Source: VXYL01 sp964348085
GTDB taxonomy: Bacteria; Pseudomonadota; Gammaproteobacteria; Pseudomonadales; Azotimanducaceae
Assembly: GCA_964348085.1 (NCBI GenBank)
Contig: CAYGBI010000002.1
Location: forward strand, 42,571-106,570
Reading direction: 5' to 3'
Length of the DNA: 64,000 nucleotides
Positions 45,030 through 54,478 of the stretch are shown here, one piece after another (the first letter of the stretch is position 1; each line of letters starts with the position of its first letter). Both the position numbers and the translations under genes were made by a program. A model generated the notes under the pieces. The model was not told the origin of the DNA. It saw only the letters and a list, made by a program, of their open reading frames with translations, and did not search any database.

Positions 45030-45083
45030 CTAGCAGTACGGAGAGCTTCGCCGCTAGCGCGGCGAAGCTCTCCGTACTGCTAG
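45030..45083. repeat. Perfect 25-bp inverted repeat at the 3' end of the rhomboid gene
   Basis: The arm 45030-45054 (starting ctagcagtacgg) is repeated exactly in reverse complement at 45059-45083 around the 4-base loop tagc. The rhomboid stop codon and last residues lie inside the structure. A strong cruciform/hairpin terminator for the minus-strand rhomboid gene is possible, but no T-run follows. It could also be a small mobile hairpin element. Confidence 0.9.
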
Positions 45084-45650
45084 CCTCGCTGCGAGGATGC
45101 CGGCGAGTAGGCCGAAGAGATGCGCCTCCCACGACACGCCGTCGCCACGCGGAATAAGCCCGAAGATCATAGTGCCGCCGTAGACGACGGCAACGATCAA
45201 GCTCAGCATTATCGAGGACAGGCGGCGCTCGTAGAGCCCCCGTACAACGAGAAAAGCAAACAAGCCGAACACTACGCCGCTTGCGCCGATATGCGCGGCT
45301 TCGCGGCCGAACAGCCAAAGCGCCAAGCCACCGACCACCGCCACCGCGCCGACCACCGCGAAGAAGTAGCGGATGCCGCGAACCAGCAACATCAGGCCGA
45401 ACACCAAGAGCGGCACCGTGTTGGCGAACAAATGGGGAACGGAGCCGTGTACGAAGACCATGCCTAGGACGCCGGCTAAGCCATCGATTCGACGAGGCAC
45501 GACGGCGAGGTCGTAAGGCAGTCCTTGATTCACGAACAAGCCGTAGAGCGACACGCCCCATACCACTCCGACGCTCGCAAGCAGCACGAGCACGCGGCCC
45601 CGCCAAACGTCGCTGCCGCGGGTCTCCGCCGGAACCTGCTCTACGTCCAC
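45054..45650 (-). CDS. Rhomboid family intramembrane serine protease
   Basis: A 198-residue polytopic membrane protease. The active-site Ser is in HIGASGVVFGLFAFLV (GxSG) and the His in SWEAHLFGLLAG. The family loop motif is FVHGSVPHLFANTVPL. The C-terminus (LAVRRASPR) is encoded by the perfect hairpin repeat, suggesting the original C-terminus was altered by it. Substrates are unknown. Confidence 0.9.
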   Translation of the reverse strand: MDVEQVPAETRGSDVWRGRVLVLLASVGVVWGVSLYGLFVNQGLPYDLAVVPRRIDGLAGVLGMVFVHGSVPHLFANTVPLLVFGLMLLVRGIRYFFAVVGAVAVVGGLALWLFGREAAHIGASGVVFGLFAFLVVRGLYERRLSSIMLSLIVAVVYGGTMIFGLIPRGDGVSWEAHLFGLLAGILAARLAVRRASPR

Positions 45651-45818
45651 GAGCGCCTAGCCGCCCGTGGCGGAAGTTCGCGTCGCACCAGGAACGGTCG
45701 CCCACGCGGCAAGGCGCGACGAGGGGGCGTATCGAGCAGCCACATACGACCGAGGAGCGACCATGCCGGACGGGGGCCGTAGCCGTTCGAATGCAGCGGG
45801 AACTTTCACCACGGGTTG

Positions 45819-46670
45819 CTAAGGAACCACGGCTTCGACGCCGAGTCGCTCTTGGAGCCAAGTCTTCAGCGGCACATCCTCGTCCGCCGGCGACGTATAC
45901 CCAAAGCCGCCGTTCGGGCTCTCCCCGAGTAGTTGCCGGCGAATGGGGTCCGCGCCGGGTAAATAATGCTCGACGGTCATGTCGTCCCGCGGTCGCAGCC
46001 ATCGATAGCTGTAGCCGAGAAACAACACCTTGCGAGTGATGTTGGAGTGGTTCCAGCCGGCCGCGTGCCAGAGCCGGCGGTCGAAGAACACCGCATCGCC
46101 GGCGTCGGCGCGCACGGCCGTCGCCCGCGGGTGATCGAGGGTTTCCTCCGCCGGCAAGTCCAAACGGTTCAATCGGTGGCTGCCGGGCACGACATGGAAG
46201 TTGCCGCGGTCCGTCTCCAAGGTGCTGGTGAAAAAGAAGCCGACCTTCAGCGACACGCGGGATCGCGGCTCGCCCTCGAGTTCCAAGTTCAGCCGTCCGC
46301 TGTCCTGGTGCCAACCCAACCGGTGTCGCGTCGGTTCGAATCCCTCCGGCAGCGGCGGCGTGACGATCAAGTGCGAATGATAGAGTTGGATATGCCAGCC
46401 CAAAATGTCCACTACCTTCATGAAGGTCTGCGGCAAGTCGAGCAGTTCGAGAAAAGCGTCGTCCTTGCCGATGGCGTCCAAGAGGTTCAGCGGTTGATGC
46501 GGCTTAAGCGCTCGAATCGGCCGCCACTCGGCGTCGATGCGGTCCGCCGCCCGGGCCAGCGCCGCCACCTTCTCCGCCGGCAAGACACGCCGCACGACGA
46601 GAAAACCGTGATCTTCGAACTGGCGACGCTCGTTCTCCCCGAGTCGGTGGCGGAGACACGCCTCGTCCAT
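45819..46670 (-). CDS. Phytanoyl-CoA dioxygenase (PhyH) family oxygenase
   Basis: A 283-residue Fe(II)/2-oxoglutarate oxygenase. The iron ligands are in LGWHQDSGRLN (HxD) and RLWHAAGWNHS (His), with the 2-oxoglutarate-binding Arg in SNITRKVLFLGYSYRW. The N-terminus FEDHGFLVVRRVLPAEKV is typical. Members of this family hydroxylate varied substrates; the target here is unknown. It is divergent from the luciferase-like gene 78 bp away. Confidence 0.9.
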   Translation of the reverse strand: MDEACLRHRLGENERRQFEDHGFLVVRRVLPAEKVAALARAADRIDAEWRPIRALKPHQPLNLLDAIGKDDAFLELLDLPQTFMKVVDILGWHIQLYHSHLIVTPPLPEGFEPTRHRLGWHQDSGRLNLELEGEPRSRVSLKVGFFFTSTLETDRGNFHVVPGSHRLNRLDLPAEETLDHPRATAVRADAGDAVFFDRRLWHAAGWNHSNITRKVLFLGYSYRWLRPRDDMTVEHYLPGADPIRRQLLGESPNGGFGYTSPADEDVPLKTWLQERLGVEAVVP

Positions 46671-46748
46671 CGTTGACCCTTGCGAGACTTTAGGCGACCC
46701 TAACTTTAACGCACTTGCGATGGGTGCGCCGCCAACGAGCGCGATGTT

Positions 46749-47885
46749 GTGAAATTCGGCTTATTCGTCTACTGCACGGTCGGTCGCCGCCACGAATTGG
46801 AAGCCGGCATGGCCGGCCGCGACCGGGCGCTGTATGCCCGCATGATCGACGAGCTCGGCCGCTGCGCTGCGTTCGCGGAAGAGCACGGCTATTTCGCTTT
46901 CGGCCACCCGGAACATCATTTGCAGATCGAAGGCTTCGAGATATCCAACGACCCGGCGCTGATGGCCATGTGGTTGGGCCGGCATACCACCGCCATGCGC
47001 ATCGTCACTTGCGGTTTCGTCTCCACCGCGAACAACCCGCTGGCGGTGGCGGAGAAGATCGCCACCATGGACCACATGCTCGGCGGCCGATTCGGGGTGG
47101 GTTTGGTGCGCGGCTACCAAGCCCGGTGGGTGGAGAACTTCAAGGTGCGTCCCGAACTACGCGCCGTGGGGCCATGGACCAAGAACACGCCGGACGACGA
47201 CTTGAACCGCGAGTACTTCAGCGAGTTCGTGGACATCGTGGTCCACGCGCTGGCGCGAGAGACGTTCTCCTACCAAGGCAAGTTTTGGACCTTCCCGCCG
47301 CTGGACTTCGTCAATCCTCACCAACACCCCGTGTACGCTCGCTTCGGCAAAGGCGTGAGCGCGGACATGGCGATTTCCGAAATCGGCATCGCACCGCGGC
47401 CGTTGCAGGACGAAATACCCCTCTACGGCGGCTTTTCCGCCAGCTTGCGCACGGCCAAGTTCTGGGCTCGCTACAAGGGTCGCCCCATCGTGCTCTCCGG
47501 CAACACCGAGTTCTTGGAAGTGCTGTGGCGTGAGTGGCGACAGGAAGCACAGCGCCATGGCCACGACGTGCCGCCGGGTCGAGAGGCGTGCTGGGGCGGC
47601 ATCATGGTGTGCGCCGAAACCGATGCGAAGGCGCAAAAACTGTTCGAGGACATGCAGTGGTTCTGGAACACGTGGGCTACGCCTTTCGGTCAGGGCATGC
47701 CCGAACTCTTGGTGGGTTCGCCGGATACGATCAACAAGCGCATCGAGCGAATTGCCGCCAGCGTGCCCATTGACGAGGCGTTCCTGTTGATTCCCGCCGG
47801 GCTCCACACGCCGGCGCAACTCGAGGATTCGCTGGGCCTGTTCTCAGAGCGGGTGATGCCGAACTTCGCGACGCGCCCCGAGTGA
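46749..47885 (+). CDS. Luciferase-like (LLM class) flavin-dependent monooxygenase
   Basis: A 378-residue bacterial-luciferase-fold protein using reduced FMN and O2. Typical segments: KFGLFVYCTVG at the N-terminus, AEEHGYFAFGHPEHH, ATMDHMLGGRFGVGLVRGYQ and the C-terminal ELLVGSPDTINKRIE. Begins with GTG 46749. Substrate unknown. With the divergent PhyH oxygenase it forms a small oxidative pair. Confidence 0.88.
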   Translation: MKFGLFVYCTVGRRHELEAGMAGRDRALYARMIDELGRCAAFAEEHGYFAFGHPEHHLQIEGFEISNDPALMAMWLGRHTTAMRIVTCGFVSTANNPLAVAEKIATMDHMLGGRFGVGLVRGYQARWVENFKVRPELRAVGPWTKNTPDDDLNREYFSEFVDIVVHALARETFSYQGKFWTFPPLDFVNPHQHPVYARFGKGVSADMAISEIGIAPRPLQDEIPLYGGFSASLRTAKFWARYKGRPIVLSGNTEFLEVLWREWRQEAQRHGHDVPPGREACWGGIMVCAETDAKAQKLFEDMQWFWNTWATPFGQGMPELLVGSPDTINKRIERIAASVPIDEAFLLIPAGLHTPAQLEDSLGLFSERVMPNFATRPE

Positions 47886-47946
47886 GGCCCCGAGTCGAGT
47901 AGGGAAGGTTAGCTACTTGTGGCCGGCACCCAAGCCGGCCGGACGG

Positions 47947-48723
47947 CTACTGCGTCGTCTGCTCCGCCGGCGCGTCGTCGCCACCCACCAACCGTCGCAA
48001 GGAGTCCATCAAGTTCACCGGCAGTGGAAAGACGATGGTCGAGGACTTCTCGCCGGCGATCTCGGTGAGCGTCTGCAAGTAGCGCAGTTGCATGGAACCG
48101 GGTTCGTTGGCGAGTTGCGTAGCCGCATCCACCAGTCTCGTCGACGCCTCGAACTCGCCGTCGGCGTGGATGATCTTGGCGCGCCGTTCACGTTCGGCTT
48201 CGGCCTGCTTGGCGATGGCGCGGATCATGCTTTCGTCGATGTCCACATGCTTGATCTCGACGCTGGCCACCTTGATGCCCCACTGGTCCGTCTGCTGGTC
48301 GAGTATGGTCTGGATGTTGTTGTTCAGCCGCTCCCGCTCGGCGAGCAGTTCGTCGAGCTCGTGCTGACCGAGCACTGATCGCAACGTGGTTTGCGCCAAC
48401 TGGCCGACGGCCTCCATGTAGTTCTCAACGTTGAGCACCGCGTGTTCCGGCGTCAGCACCTTGAAGTACAAGACCGCGTTCACCTTCACCGACACGTTGT
48501 CCCGGGTGATCAGGTCTTGGGTCGGCACATCCATGACGATAGTGCGCAAATCCACCCGCACCATCGTCTGCAAGATCGGAATGATGATGATGAGGCCGGG
48601 CCCTTTCACGTTTTGAAAGCGGCCGAGCAAGAATACGACTGCGCGTTCGTATTCGCGCAGCACGCGGAATGCGCTGGCCAACACCGCCAGAATGGCGGCG
48701 CCGATGATGCTCCAGAAGATCAT
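47947..48723 (-). CDS. Slipin / SPFH-domain membrane protein (stomatin-like)
   Basis: A 258-residue protein with one N-terminal hydrophobic helix (IIGAAILAVLASAF) and an SPFH/band-7 domain (YERAVVFLLGRFQNVKGPGL, DVPTQDLITRDNVSVKVNAV). A coiled coil (AIAKQAEAERERRAKI) follows. Such proteins form membrane microdomain rings. It overlaps the NfeD gene by 4 bp, the standard partner that is thought to cleave slipin. Confidence 0.93.
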   Translation of the reverse strand: MIFWSIIGAAILAVLASAFRVLREYERAVVFLLGRFQNVKGPGLIIIIPILQTMVRVDLRTIVMDVPTQDLITRDNVSVKVNAVLYFKVLTPEHAVLNVENYMEAVGQLAQTTLRSVLGQHELDELLAERERLNNNIQTILDQQTDQWGIKVASVEIKHVDIDESMIRAIAKQAEAERERRAKIIHADGEFEASTRLVDAATQLANEPGSMQLRYLQTLTEIAGEKSSTIVFPLPVNLMDSLRRLVGGDDAPAEQTTQ

Positions 48724-50123
48724 GGTCGGTTCTCCTCATGCGGCTCGACGATCAACTGCAAGTGGTCGAGGCCGGTAATCGTAACGCGGCTGTCCTTTGG
48801 GAAGTCTACGCCAGCGCGTCCCCTGGCCTGCCACACTTCGCCGAACGCGCGCACACGCCCTCGGCCGTTGAAATCCTCCATCACCCACCCGTCGCCACCG
48901 ATCATGCCTTCCTTGCCGGAGGCCGCTTTCATGCGCCGGGAACGCAACGCGGCGCCCAAGGCGAACACTAGGATAGCCACGGACAGCGCCGCGGCGGCAG
49001 CAATGATGGGCGCGGAAATTTGGTAGGCCGGCACGTCCGTGTCGATGAGGATGATGGAACCAATAACGAAGGCTACCACGCCGCCGACGCCAAGCACGCC
49101 AAAACTCGGCGAGAACGCTTCGGCGGCCAGTAGGCCGATGCCGACGATGATGAGCGCGAGGCCGGCGTAGTTGATCGGCAGCATCTGCAGAGCGAAGGCG
49201 CCGAGCAATAGGCAGATCACGCCGACCACGGCGCCAAGGCCGACACCCGGGTTGTAGAACTCCAAGATCAAGCCGTAGATGCCGATCATCAGCAGGATGT
49301 AAGCGACGTTGGGGTCGGTAATGACGCCGAGCAGTTCGTAGCGCCAGTCCGGCTCGATGGACGTGATCTCGGGCTCGCCGACATCGATGGTGACGTCCAC
49401 GCCGTCCGTGTTTACGGTTTGGCCATTCACTTGGGCAAGCAGCTCGTCCAGATCTTCCGCCACGAGGTCGATCACGTTCGCCGCCAACGCTTCGGTGGCG
49501 GTCAGATTGGACGCTTCCCGCACCGTGGCCTCGGCCCACTCCGCGTTGCGGCCGCGCAATTCGGCGAGGCCCTTGATATAGGACACCGCGTCGTTGATGA
49601 CCTTGCGGTCCATGGCGGTGCCCGCCGGCGCGGCGGGGGCGGAGTCCTCTTCTTCGTCCGCCGGAGCGTCGCCGTCGCCCTCTTCTTCTTCGGTTGGCGA
49701 CGTACCGCCAGGAAAGGGGAACGGCGCGCCGTCGCCACCGATCGACACGGGCGTTGACGAACCGATGTTGGTGGCCGGCGCCATGGCGGCGATGTGGCTC
49801 GCGTACATGATGTAAGTGCCCGCGCTCGCCGCTCTTGAGCCGTTCGGCGCCACGTAGGTCGCGACCGGCACTCGGGAGGCGAGGATGGCCTTGATCATGT
49901 CGCGCATGGACTTGTCCAAACCGCCCGGGGTGTCGAGACGCAGCACAAGGAGTTCGACATCCTCTTCATCGGCGCGCTCGAGGGTGCGCATGAAGTAGTC
50001 GGCCGAGGCTGGGCCGATGGTCCCTTCGAGTTCCACCACCCAAACGTCCGCGGCGAGGGCGGGGTATGCGCTGGCGACGAACGCGAGCTGTAGTGCGAGC
50101 TTCAAGAGCGGCCGAAACAACAT
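48720..50123 (-). CDS. NfeD family membrane serine protease (ClpP-class)
   Basis: A 467-residue protein. A signal peptide (about 1-24, ending AYPALAA) precedes a ClpP-like protease domain with LRLDTPGGL, the nucleophile Ser in ASAGTYIMYASHIAAMAP and a Lys in MDRKVINDAVSYIKGL that should act as base. Four or five transmembrane helices and an OB-fold NfeD domain (GMIGGDGWVMEDF, VTITGLDHLQLIVE) follow. An unusual acidic, Pro/Gly-rich insert of about 45 residues (EEEEGDGDAPADEEED) lies between the Ser and Lys motifs. Confidence 0.92.
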   Translation of the reverse strand: MLFRPLLKLALQLAFVASAYPALAADVWVVELEGTIGPASADYFMRTLERADEEDVELLVLRLDTPGGLDKSMRDMIKAILASRVPVATYVAPNGSRAASAGTYIMYASHIAAMAPATNIGSSTPVSIGGDGAPFPFPGGTSPTEEEEGDGDAPADEEEDSAPAAPAGTAMDRKVINDAVSYIKGLAELRGRNAEWAEATVREASNLTATEALAANVIDLVAEDLDELLAQVNGQTVNTDGVDVTIDVGEPEITSIEPDWRYELLGVITDPNVAYILLMIGIYGLILEFYNPGVGLGAVVGVICLLLGAFALQMLPINYAGLALIIVGIGLLAAEAFSPSFGVLGVGGVVAFVIGSIILIDTDVPAYQISAPIIAAAAALSVAILVFALGAALRSRRMKAASGKEGMIGGDGWVMEDFNGRGRVRAFGEVWQARGRAGVDFPKDSRVTITGLDHLQLIVEPHEENRP

Positions 50124-50150
50124 GGCTTCCTCCCAAGGGTGTTTGCGTGG

Positions 50151-51128
50151 CTACTCGGGCGACAGTCCTCGCTCTCGGAGCCATGCCCGGTTGAAGAGCC
50201 GCGACTGATACTTCGCCCCGCCGTCGCAAAGCACCGTGACGACGGTATGTCCCGGGCCGAGTTCCTTGGCCACCAATGCCGCGGCATGCAGGTTGATGCC
50301 GGTGCTGGAACCGAAGAACCAGCCTTCCTCTCGCAACAGGCGGTAGACCAACGTCACCATTTGCTGGTCGGTCACTTGCACGGCGTCGTCCACCAGCGCG
50401 CCGTCGAGGTTGTCGGTCACGCGGCTGTTGCCGATGCCCTCGGTGATCGAAGGCCCTTCGCTCATCACCGCTTCGCCGCTGGTGATATAGCTGTGCAGCG
50501 CGCTGCCCATGCAGTCGGCGAGTACAGTTCGCACACCTTCGTTCCGTTCCTTCAAGAATTGCGCAACGCCGGCCAGTGTGCCGCCCGTGCCGACGGCGGA
50601 GACGAAAGCGTCGACCTTGCCGGCGGTCTGCCGCCAAATCTCCGGGCCGGTGGACTGATAGTGCGCCAGTCGGTTGGCGGTATTGTCGAACTGATTGGCC
50701 CACACGGCGTTTGGCAAGCTGGCGGCGAACCGTCCAGCTTGCTTCTGGTAATTCATCTCGTCCCGGTAGGGCAGCGTCGGCACCACGCGGACCTCGGCTC
50801 CGAGTGTGCGCAGGATGTCTACTTTCTCCTGCGACTGGTTGTCCGGCATGTAGATGATGCACGGGTAGCCGCGGGCGTTGCAGATGTGCGCCAAGCCGAT
50901 GCCGGTGTTGCCTGCGGTGCCCTCGACCACGGTGCCGCCGGACCGGAGCACACCGCTCTTCTCGTACTCGCGGATGATCCACAACGCCGCACGGTCCTTC
51001 ACCGAGCCGCCGGGATTCATGAACTCCGCCTTGCCGAGGATTTCGCAGCCCGTTTCCTCGGACAGCCGCTTGAGCCGAATCAACGGTGTGTTGCCCACTG
51101 CGGCGGCGAAATCGAGGGTAATGCCCAT
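50151..51128 (-). CDS. Cysteine synthase A-type PLP enzyme
   Basis: A 325-residue O-acetylserine sulfhydrylase-like enzyme. The PLP lysine is in MNPGGSVKDRAALW; the phosphate-binding loop is VEGTAGNTGIGLAH and the second VSAVGTGGTLAGVAQF. The asparagine loop TAGNTG fits the CysK group. This would make cysteine from O-acetylserine and sulfide; a cystathionine-synthase-like role is also possible. The gene is 27 bp upstream of the NfeD gene on the same strand. Confidence 0.9.
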   Translation of the reverse strand: MGITLDFAAAVGNTPLIRLKRLSEETGCEILGKAEFMNPGGSVKDRAALWIIREYEKSGVLRSGGTVVEGTAGNTGIGLAHICNARGYPCIIYMPDNQSQEKVDILRTLGAEVRVVPTLPYRDEMNYQKQAGRFAASLPNAVWANQFDNTANRLAHYQSTGPEIWRQTAGKVDAFVSAVGTGGTLAGVAQFLKERNEGVRTVLADCMGSALHSYITSGEAVMSEGPSITEGIGNSRVTDNLDGALVDDAVQVTDQQMVTLVYRLLREEGWFFGSSTGINLHAAALVAKELGPGHTVVTVLCDGGAKYQSRLFNRAWLRERGLSPE

Positions 51129-51477
51129 GCGTCTTGCTTTGCTTGTCGGACGACCGCAGTGTAATGGGATTCGCCACGGCTTGGGAACCGCAGCGGGCGT
51201 GAGGGCTAGGACTTTATCCCGCGCTGAGTGGAGCCACGCAATTGTTGCGATGAACGTGTTCTTGTGACTGGAGCATGGAATTTCTCGTCCGATGGTGTCT
51301 TCGCCGGGCCGAGCTTCTCACGGCAACACCGCATGTGCGTGGTCTGGCGGACGCTGGGTAGTTGACCGTGCCGGCCGCGGCGTTACGACATCGAGCATGC
51401 GCCGTTCGAGCCGCCCGCGGGCCTCGGGCCGGTAAGGCCGTGAATGGGCAGCACGCTCGTCAGTTCGCCCCCCACCG
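51129..51477. other. Intergenic stretch without supported gene
   Basis: No open frame with protein-like composition was found on either strand, and no tRNA, hairpin terminator or repeat is apparent. It lies at the start of the change to a higher-GC style of DNA and might contain a junction. Confidence 0.6.
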
Positions 51478-53536
51478 TTACTCGCCGAGATTGAAACTTG
51501 CCTTCCACGATCTGTCCTCGTCCTCGCCATAAGTGAACCGAGGGGCCAACTGACCGGTGGTGATGCTGGCGATTTCGTAATCGGGAAGATCGACGGTCAC
51601 CATGCACACGCCGTAGAACCTGAGACCGGATTCGTCGTGGAAGTCGAAATTACGGGACTCGAACCCGCGCTGCGCAAGGTCTTCCGCAAGGTCGTCCGGA
51701 TCGACGGGTGTGATGTTCAGAAAGAACGGTTCCCATGTGTCTCTCCCGAAACACGGTTCCTTGACGTAGGACAAGGTACTGGCGCCGGTACCGCCAGGAC
51801 CATGGAGATACATGTCGAAGTGCGAGCGACCCGCGGGTCTGCCGGACCGAATCGACTGGTACGCCGACCAGGACGCCTCGATCAGGCTGGCCGAGTCGTA
51901 CAGAAACATCACCCGGTTGTCCGGGGTGAGCGTGGGGACTCCCGCGGCGCGGTCGCGTGTGAGCAGGAAGTCGGCGCTATCGAGCCCGCCACCGTATGTA
52001 ATGAGGTTTCCTGACAGATAGTAGTGCAGCGCGTGGCGCGCGCCGGCGAACCGGGTGACTGCCCTGGAGTTGTATCGCGTCGCGGCGACGACGCTCCTGC
52101 CCGCCGTGATTTCCCGGATGACTTCGAAGTCGGCGACGAGCGCTTCCTGGAAATCCGCCGCCTCCGCGTCGTGACCGATCCGGCCCATCTCCCAGGTGGA
52201 AGAAACGAAAACCAGCAACGCGGCGATGGCCAGGCCGATGATCGCGCGGCCGCCGGCCAGGCGGCGCACGCCCAGCAGAACGAGCGAGAACAGGACCAGC
52301 GGAATACCGAGATGGAACAGACTCTCGTAGTCGTGGAAGGCGACGTTGTAGCGCATGGGCAGCGACCAGCAGAAGCCGGACAGCACCAGGGTCGCCAGCA
52401 GGAGCCGATGGCGGAGCCGGCGGACAAGCGTCAGGCCGATCAGGGACGCCAGGCACGCTCCGGACATGACGTCGCCGATGATGGCGCCCTGCGGTCCCCA
52501 CCGCGTGGTCGGATTCATCGCCGCGGCATCATTGACGCGACTCGCCACGGAGAAGGGAAGCGAGATACCGCCGCCGATGCGCGAGAACTGCGTCTCCAGG
52601 AATGACGGCCAGTCCAGGCCACCGTAGGCGTAGTAGGCCGTATCCACTCCGATGCGCTTCAGCATCGACCGGAAGGTCGGCAAATCCGTCAGTGCGTGGC
52701 TACCGTTCAGTGCGCGCCATTCATTGGCAAAATTGAAGGTCAGGATCGACACGCCGACAAGCACCGCCACCGCGCCGAGCGTCAGGTAACGACCGGAAAG
52801 GGGCGCGGCGGCCGAAGCCGTCAAGTGCTTCCGGCTGACGTGATCGGGCCCGGCCGAACGCACACGGACAAGTTCGCTGACCACGCCGAGCGCGATGAAC
52901 GCCAGAAGCAACGCGAAGACGTGCCAGCCCAGCAGCAGCGACACGCAGGCCTTGACCAGCAACTGCCGGAAGCGGCCCTCCTGGACGAAGACGACCATGC
53001 CGTGAAAGGTCAACATGATGCCGAACAGATCCATGGCCGTCTTGGGGTGGATCATGTCGTTGTAATACAGGCTGTAGGGCGAAGAGAACACCAGGAGCGT
53101 GGCCGTCAGGGCGATCCACCGGTTGGATGTGGAATCGATGAGCCTGAGCATCGCAAGGTACGCCAGAGCCGCGGCGGCGGCGAAGAACAGCAGCATCAGC
53201 ATTCTGGCGGCGTAGATCGCCGCCGACAGGTCGTCGCCGAAGGGCAGGGTGGCCAGGCTTCAGGAGTGCGTAACCGCCCATCGGAAAGCGGTTGTACGGC
53301 GCGTAGCCGGCAGTGCCCTCCGGATTCGGAAACTGCCTGTGGAACATCAGAAAGCCGTGCTCGGGAGAGAGGTTCACGGCGACCGCAAGATGTTCCGACG
53401 ACACCCAGTCGTGGTGGCCGGGCCGGTAGAAATGCCCCCGGTCGCCGCCGAAGACGAAGACGGTCGACAGCGCCAGCAACAGCAGGCCCAAGGGGAGGAA
53501 CGACCGGCTGGTCGGATCCCTCCGGTGCTTGTCCAT
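51478..53536 (-). pseudogene. Frameshifted large membrane protein (glycosyltransferase-C-like layout)
   Basis: Two minus-strand frames read as one protein of about 685 residues. The first starts at ATG 53536 (MDKHRRDPTSR), has a membrane helix (FLPLGLLLLALSTVFVF) and reads PNPEGTAGYAPYNRFPMGGY and on to LLKPGHPAL. From there sense passes to the other frame (LATLPFGDDLSAAIYAARML...), open to 51478. Removing one base of the GG at about 53256-53257 (AAGCCTGG read as AAGCTGG) joins them to give LLKLATLPFGDD. The long second part has about ten helices and a soluble C-terminal ~200 residues. This layout resembles GT-C glycosyltransferases, but no specific family is recognised. It may be a true pseudogene or a sequencing error. 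Confidence 0.7.
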
Positions 53537-53758
53537 CCCCTCGTTACCCGACTTGGTTACCATGGAGGAGTTGCCCCGTTTTGGGGACTGAGGTGGTCCG
53601 GGTTGTCCGGACGGTCCGAGGGCCGGAACAAGGTGTACCGGGACTGTGACGTGATGCCCTCGGGACGATGGTACCCGTTGCCGGTGACCGGCGCCGAGGC
53701 GCGTGAGCTCGTGAGCCGCGGTTGGACGTAGGATCGGACGGGCAGGAGGAGCCTCGAG

Positions 53759-54334
53759 ATGGCCGTATCCGGACGCGAGGCGCTCGCCCGGCGGGGGAGG
53801 GCGACCTACCAGGACGTGCTCGATGCGCCGGCGCATCTGGTCGCGGAGATCGTCGACGGGACGCTCCATACCCATCCCCGGCCGGCGCCGGCGCATGGAG
53901 AGGCGAGCGCCAACCTCGGGTTCGAACTCGGCCCCCCGTTCGGCCGCGGGCGTGGAGGCCCGGGCGGGTGGCGGATCCACTTCGAGCCGGAGCTGCACCT
54001 TGGCGACGACATCCTCGTGCCGGACCTCGCGGGCTGGCGGCGCGAGCGGATGCCGGAGCTGCCCGACACGGCGTACTTCACGCTCGCTCCGGACTGGGCA
54101 TGCGAGGTGCTATCGCCGTCGACGCGCCGGGTCGACCTCCAGGAAAAGCGCCCGGTCTACGCGCGCGAAGGCGTCGCGCACCTTTGGTTCGTCGACCCGA
54201 TGGACCGGACGCTCGAGGCATTCGAGCTTCGCGATGGGCAGTGGGTGCCGATCGGATGCGCGAAGGACGACGAGGCGGTGAGCATCCGCCCCTTCGACGC
54301 GATCACGTTCAGCCTTGGAGACCTTTGGCCGTAG
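53759..54334 (+). CDS. Uma2 family endonuclease-fold protein
   Basis: A 191-residue Uma2/DUF820 protein with a PD-(D/E)xK nuclease-like core. Motifs: LVAEIVDGTLHTHPRPAPAH, PELHLGDDILVPDLAGW, WACEVLSPSTRRVDLQEK and YAREGVAHLWFVDP. The biochemical role of Uma2 proteins is not established, although many occur as multi-copy families in genomes. A second copy lies at the right edge of the window, on the other strand, with a nearly identical C-terminus. Very high GC compared with genes before 51 kb. Confidence 0.88.
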   Translation: MAVSGREALARRGRATYQDVLDAPAHLVAEIVDGTLHTHPRPAPAHGEASANLGFELGPPFGRGRGGPGGWRIHFEPELHLGDDILVPDLAGWRRERMPELPDTAYFTLAPDWACEVLSPSTRRVDLQEKRPVYAREGVAHLWFVDPMDRTLEAFELRDGQWVPIGCAKDDEAVSIRPFDAITFSLGDLWP

Positions 54335-54478
54335 TGGAGACGTTCGCGGTCGCCCTGGTCGGCGAGGAAGACCGCGACTGGCTCGGCGAGGCCTGTGTCG
54401 GCGCCGGCGCGGGTCCCGTCCGGAGCCCGTTCTCTCGATGATCCGATCCCGAGGGCGGGCCGCCCGCCCGAGGCACGC

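Noticed and set aside
53657..53731. Short plus-strand frame ending PVTGAEARELVSRGWT before Uma2
   Set aside because: Protein-like in composition, but only ~25 residues from its ATG with no ribosome site; it could be a gene remnant but is not provable.
52721..53998. Minus-strand frame covering the membrane protein start and the Uma2 gene
   Set aside because: Only its middle part (MDKHRRDPTSR through GGYALLK) is real and belongs to the frameshifted membrane protein; the rest is antisense or out of frame.
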